From NCBI GenBank assembly GCA_035403355.1, contig DAONFA010000001.1:95744-136469 (forward strand): 40,726 nt of DNA, written 5' to 3'. Every line of letters begins with the position of its first letter. The first letter of the stretch is position 1. Below are positions 37,287 to 40,726 of the stretch, piece by piece. The DNA is from Candidatus Cloacimonas sp. Its GTDB lineage: Bacteria > Cloacimonadota > Cloacimonadia > Cloacimonadales > Cloacimonadaceae. A model generated the notes under the pieces. That model did no database searches, was not told the origin of the DNA, and was given only the letters and a program-made list of their open reading frames with translations. Position numbers and translations under genes: made by a program.

Positions 37287-39398
37287 ATGGATACCGATGC
37301 GGATAGTCCGCTTACTAAAATACGCAATATAGGGATAATGGCTCATATTGATGCCGGAAAGACAACAACCACAGAACGCATTCTGTTCTATTCAGGATAT
37401 CTGCATAAAATGGGTGAAGTGCATAATGGAAATACTTTTACGGACTGGATGGAACAGGAAAAGGAAAGAGGAATAACAATTACTTCTGCCACCGTTACTT
37501 GTTTCTGGAATAACTGTCAGATAAATATTATTGATACTCCCGGGCATGTAGATTTTACGGCTGAAGTAGAACGCTCCTTGCGTGTTTTAGATGGTGCGAT
37601 AGGTGTTTTTTGTGCGGTTGGAGGCGTGGAACCACAATCAGAAACAGTTTGGAATCAAGCAAATCGTTATTATGTTCCCCGCTTGGCGTATATCAACAAA
37701 ATGGATCGGATTGGAGCGGATTATTTTCATTGCATACAAATGATTAGAGAGCGGCTTACTCCTAATGCTTTTCCGGTGAATTTTCCGATGGGCAGTGAAG
37801 ATAACTTTGAAGGGGTGATAGATTTAATCACGATGCAGGCATTTTATTTTGATCCTTTAACTTATGGCTATGAAGTGAAGCACACGGCAATTCCGGAAAA
37901 ATATCTGGAAAGTGCAAAAAGGATGCGGGAAGAGCTTTTGGAAAAGGTAAGCGAATTCAGTGACGAACTTATGCTGCAGTTTCTGGAAGGAGAAGAGATT
38001 TCTGTAAGTATCTTAAAAGAGGCAATTCGCAAGGGGACGATCAGCTGTCAATTTGTGCCTGTTTTTTGCGGAAGTTCGTTAAAAAACAAAGGTATTCAAC
38101 TTCTTTTGGATGGAATATGTGATTTTTTACCTTCACCGCTTGATATAGGTGATACGCAAGGTTTTGAACCCGTAACGCATAACCCCGTTAATATCAGTCC
38201 TGACCCCAAAGGACCTCTGGTAGCTTTAGCTTTCAAAGTGCAAGTTGATAAATATGTGGGGCGTCTTGTTTACATAAGGGTTTATTCCGGCACTTTAAAG
38301 AAAGGCGGTTCTTTTATAAATCAGACCAATGATAAAAAAGAACGGGTTTCCCGCATTTTGCAAATGATGAGTAACCGTAAAAACGATTTGGATAATCTCC
38401 ATTCAGGAGATATTGGAGCGATTGTCGGCTCCAGATTTTTAATGACCGGAGATACTATTACCGATGGTTCAACAGCAGTATTGCTTTCCAAAATGCACTT
38501 TCCCGATACTGTAATTTCTATGGCTATTGAGCCCAAAACGAAAGCAGACCAGGAAAATCTGAATATTGCTTTGCAGCGGTTGGAAGAAGAAGACCCTACC
38601 TTTAGAGTGCATATTGATAAGGATACGGGACAGACATTGATTTCCGGAATGGGAGAATTGCATTTGGAAATAATTGTAGAGCGTTTACGCAGAGAATTCG
38701 GAGTAGCAGTAAATCAAGGCAATCCTCAGGTCTCCTACAAAGAAACCATCACCAAAGAAGTGGAAACGGAAGAAGTTTTCCAGCGTGAACTGAACGGAAA
38801 GGGAAATTATGCTTATGTGAAATTCCGGTTAAGCCCAATTCCGTTAAAAGACCTCCCGGATGATGCCAGGAACATCTTTATCAACAAAGTGACGGAAGAA
38901 CAAATCCCGCAGGAATTTTGGAAACCGATTGAAGACGCTGTCTTTAATGCTTTGAATGACGGACCTCTTATCAGCAGTAATGTTGAACGAGTTTGCATTG
39001 AGCTTATAGACGGTAACTTTAATCCTGTAGATTCCAATGAGCTTGCCTATCGCATTGCTACAGGAATTGCTATTGGTAAAGGGCTGAGAGCTGCTTCGCC
39101 GGTAATTATGGAACCGATTATGTTGCTATCGGTTATTGCTCCGGATGAATCTGTGGGGGATATTCTTAACGATATTAATGCTAAGCGGGGAAAAATTGAT
39201 ATTATGCGCAGGGAGAATGAATTCAAACAGGAAATTGTAGCGGAAATGCCTCTATCCGAACTTTTTGGCTATGCTACCCGGATTCGTTCTTTAAGTCAAG
39301 GCAGAGCAATATACACTTTGGAATTCAAGAAGTATGAAATCTGTCCCGTCCAGGTTCAAAACGCAGTTTTAAAAAGAATTCGCGGTTATGTGGAATAA
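37287..39398 (+). CDS. fusA: Elongation factor G-type translational GTPase
   Basis: A 703-residue EF-G with the complete five-domain length. I use ATG 37287, which follows AAGGAT; the longer frame from 37248 only adds poorly supported residues. GTPase motifs are AHIDAGKT (19-26), switch I RGITI (61-65), DTPGH (83-87) and NKMD (137-140), followed by GGVEPQSETVWNQA typical of EF-G. Domain II (GPLVALAFKVQVDKYVGRL) and the C-terminal half (SGMGELHLEIIVERL; FGYATRIRSLSQGRAIYTLE) are intact. EF-G moves tRNAs and mRNA through the ribosome and helps recycle it. The gene stands alone, outside any ribosomal-protein operon. At the domain IV tip the usual histidine (SYHDVDS in E. coli) is Asn579 (NFNPVDS), and the surrounding sequence is divergent, so it may be a second, EF-G2-type paralogue. 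Confidence 0.9.
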   Translation: MDTDADSPLTKIRNIGIMAHIDAGKTTTTERILFYSGYLHKMGEVHNGNTFTDWMEQEKERGITITSATVTCFWNNCQINIIDTPGHVDFTAEVERSLRVLDGAIGVFCAVGGVEPQSETVWNQANRYYVPRLAYINKMDRIGADYFHCIQMIRERLTPNAFPVNFPMGSEDNFEGVIDLITMQAFYFDPLTYGYEVKHTAIPEKYLESAKRMREELLEKVSEFSDELMLQFLEGEEISVSILKEAIRKGTISCQFVPVFCGSSLKNKGIQLLLDGICDFLPSPLDIGDTQGFEPVTHNPVNISPDPKGPLVALAFKVQVDKYVGRLVYIRVYSGTLKKGGSFINQTNDKKERVSRILQMMSNRKNDLDNLHSGDIGAIVGSRFLMTGDTITDGSTAVLLSKMHFPDTVISMAIEPKTKADQENLNIALQRLEEEDPTFRVHIDKDTGQTLISGMGELHLEIIVERLRREFGVAVNQGNPQVSYKETITKEVETEEVFQRELNGKGNYAYVKFRLSPIPLKDLPDDARNIFINKVTEEQIPQEFWKPIEDAVFNALNDGPLISSNVERVCIELIDGNFNPVDSNELAYRIATGIAIGKGLRAASPVIMEPIMLLSVIAPDESVGDILNDINAKRGKIDIMRRENEFKQEIVAEMPLSELFGYATRIRSLSQGRAIYTLEFKKYEICPVQVQNAVLKRIRGYVE

Positions 39399-39402
39399 AC
39401 AC

Positions 39403-39430
39403 TTGACAGCTATCAGCAGTTTTAGATAAT
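39403..39430 (+). promoter_or_regulatory. Promoter of the STAS/response-regulator unit
   Basis: A perfect TTGACA (39403-39408), a 16-bp spacer and GATAAT (39425-39430), five of six against TATAAT. It begins five bases after the EF-G stop codon. Architecture and spacing are the same as in the dgt promoter, which supports both. Confidence 0.72.
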
Positions 39431-39454
39431 GAAAAATAAGGAGGAGGTATAATT

Positions 39455-39763
39455 ATGAACATTGAACTTGTCCTTGATGGCAAAGTAGCTAAAATGAAGA
39501 TTGAAGGAATCTTAAATAGCGAAAATGCCTATCTTCTTCAGGAAAAATTAACTGAAGTATTTAATTCAGATGCCACTCTTCTGGAGCTTGATTTGCTGGA
39601 TTGTCGCAACATCAGTTCAACCGGAATTGGGAAAATTTTGTTATTTTACAAGGATTTTATTACTAAGGGAGGGGAAATTGTAGTAATTAGAAGTTCCAAT
39701 AGCGTATATGAATTATTTTCAATGCTAAAGCTAAATCAATTATTTACAGTTAATTTGGGCTGA
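39455..39763 (+). CDS. STAS-domain anti-sigma-factor-antagonist-like protein
   Basis: A single-domain STAS protein of 102 residues with an unusually strong ribosome binding site (AAGGAGGAGG, 7 bases before ATG). The fold is recognisable from the N-terminal strand pair (GKVAKMKIEGIL) and the motif LDLLDCRNISSTGIGKIL. In it Ser55, just before Thr-Gly, occupies the site phosphorylated in SpoIIAA/RsbV-type proteins; an asparagine-isoleucine pair replaces part of the usual (M)D before it. Such proteins switch partners with an RsbW-type kinase depending on phosphorylation. The very next gene, one base away, encodes exactly such an ATPase domain, so the two are a likely pair. The final target, a sigma factor or another effector, is not visible. 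Confidence 0.85.
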   Translation: MNIELVLDGKVAKMKIEGILNSENAYLLQEKLTEVFNSDATLLELDLLDCRNISSTGIGKILLFYKDFITKGGEIVVIRSSNSVYELFSMLKLNQLFTVNLG

Positions 39764-39764
39764 A

Positions 39765-40679
39765 ATGAAACCTCGCATTCTGGTAGTGGATGATAGCAGT
39801 TCTCTGGTTTTAAGTTTATCCGAGCTGCTTAAAATTAACGGTTTTGAGATAGATACAGCTTTTAGTGGCATTGAAGCATTACATAAAACCGAAGCCGAAG
39901 AATATGATTTGGTAATTTGTGATATTGAGATGCCCGGAATGAACGGTTTGGAATTTCTTTCCCGCATCCGCAAGGATTACGAAAAGGATTTGGAAGTTAT
40001 CCTGATGACAGGTTATCTGGAGAATCAATATTTCATTGAGGCAATTCGGCTTGGAGCTTCCGATTTTATTCATAAGCCCATAGACAGCAAGCAGTTATTG
40101 CGTTCCATTCAGACCGTTTTAAAACGCCGGAAAAAGCACAAAGATTTCAGTGGATTTTACCATAACCTGGAGAAAGCGGAGTTTCATTTTGAACTTAATC
40201 CCAACAATTTCTCCAAATTTGATGTCTCGGAAGTTTTTCATTACTTTCTAAAGCAGAATTTGAACTTATCACACAATGTATTGAACGAGATTTTAATCTG
40301 TTTGGACGAAATGGTTTACAACGCCTATATTCATGGAACTCTTGGCTTAAATATGCAGGAACGGGTATTAGAACACAATAAGCTGCAAAATTTAATTAAT
40401 GAACGGCTGCAACAACCTGAATATGCCTCCCGAAGAATGCGTTTTCACTTTTGTCTTTGTAATAATGCAAATACTATTAAAATCTCCGTTGAAGACGATG
40501 GTCCCGGTTTTGACTATAAGATATGGATTAACAGAGTGGCAAACGACCCCAAACTGAATTTGGAAGATAATGGCAGGGGAATTGCTATGCTCTATCATCT
40601 TGCAGATAAATTGGAGTTTGAAGATGAAGGCAGAAAGGTTACCATCTGCAAAAATATACCGGTTAACAATAGAAAATGA
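39765..40679 (+). CDS. Response regulator receiver fused to an RsbW-like HATPase domain
   Basis: A 304-residue soluble signalling protein. Residues 1-120 are a CheY-type receiver with acidic pocket Asp9/Asp10, phospho-acceptor Asp53 (ICDIEMPGMNG), Thr82 and Lys104. A short linker (KRRKKHKDFSG) leads to a GHKL ATPase of the anti-sigma-kinase type, with N box LDEMVYNAYIHG (Asn186), G1 box EDDGPGFD (243-250) and G2 box DNGRGIAML (268-276). The insert PEYASRRMRFHF between the N and G1 boxes is typical of the subgroup fused to receivers or SpoIIE-like proteins. It starts one base after the STAS gene. Phosphorylation of the receiver by an unseen sensor kinase would gate its kinase activity toward the STAS partner. 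It has no DNA-binding domain. Confidence 0.9.
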   Translation: MKPRILVVDDSSSLVLSLSELLKINGFEIDTAFSGIEALHKTEAEEYDLVICDIEMPGMNGLEFLSRIRKDYEKDLEVILMTGYLENQYFIEAIRLGASDFIHKPIDSKQLLRSIQTVLKRRKKHKDFSGFYHNLEKAEFHFELNPNNFSKFDVSEVFHYFLKQNLNLSHNVLNEILICLDEMVYNAYIHGTLGLNMQERVLEHNKLQNLINERLQQPEYASRRMRFHFCLCNNANTIKISVEDDGPGFDYKIWINRVANDPKLNLEDNGRGIAMLYHLADKLEFEDEGRKVTICKNIPVNNRK

Positions 40680-40726
40680 CAGTGCAGGAGTTACTGGAGC
40701 AGGCAAAAAGTACCGGCGGTCGCCGT
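40676..40726 (+). CDS. 5' end of a further gene in the signalling unit (partial)
   Basis: ATG 40676 overlaps the stop of the response-regulator gene (ATGA) and opens a frame that reads MTVQELLEQAKSTGGRR to the edge of the window. There is no separate ribosome binding site, consistent with coupled translation. Seventeen residues are not enough to identify a family; its position makes a role in the same pathway likely but unproven. Confidence 0.5.
   Translation, partial: MTVQELLEQAKSTGGRR

Noticed and set aside
37088..37327. Minus-strand frame encoding Arg/Gly/Glu-rich repeats
   Set aside because: It is the translation of the 8-bp repeat array; its start lies inside the EF-G coding region and there is no independent evidence for expression.

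Overview
The window most resembles a low-GC, Gram-negative, anaerobic member of the FCB group, and Cloacimonadota (the 'Candidatus Cloacimonas' lineage) is my best guess. The clues are two secreted proteins with C-terminal FlgD-like, type IX secretion (T9SS)-style sorting tails, a PorV/PorQ-family outer-membrane protein, a TPR + PD40 + carboxypeptidase-regulatory + OmpA protein with the architecture of PorE, purine-rich Shine-Dalgarno sites and AT-rich codon use. The assignment is inference; no rRNA or tRNA is present to test it.

Layout. Positions 1-1330 hold the end of an unidentified gene, tsaE and a SIMPL-domain membrane protein in a tight plus-strand run. Positions 1436-2188 hold an amino-acid-type ABC substrate-binding lipoprotein interrupted by one in-frame TGA. 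Two minus-strand genes follow: a fused PreT/PreA-like flavin/iron-sulfur oxidoreductase (2261-4714) and a nucleotide-sugar dehydrogenase (4949-6490). Each 3' end touches an array of 7-bp tandem repeats. A 1.2-kb non-coding stretch contains a 51-bp direct repeat, a 42-bp near-perfect palindrome and possible alternative hairpins. It leads into three very short ORFs linked by stop/start overlaps to the main gene of the window.

That gene (8167-28860) encodes a 6,897-residue secreted protein of stacked Ig-like domains with a T9SS-style tail. It is followed, apparently in one operon, by a PorV/PorQ-like barrel (28919-29875) and a PorE-like protein (29977-32709). Strong hairpins sit in both intercistronic gaps and a rho-independent terminator follows. 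I infer that the operon makes a giant surface fibre or adhesin plus two dedicated envelope partners for its export or anchoring. Near its C terminus the giant gene carries an exact 657-bp-period tandem duplication.

On the minus strand, dgt (dGTPase) and a secreted Omp28/thioredoxin-like protein with its own sorting tail form a two-gene unit with a recognisable promoter and terminator. Further right are a small gene broken by an in-frame TAG, an array of fifteen 8-bp repeats, and an EF-G-type GTPase whose domain IV tip lacks the usual histidine. A promoter then drives a STAS protein and a response regulator fused to an RsbW-like ATPase, a partner-switching signalling pair, and the window ends in the first 17 codons of another coupled gene.
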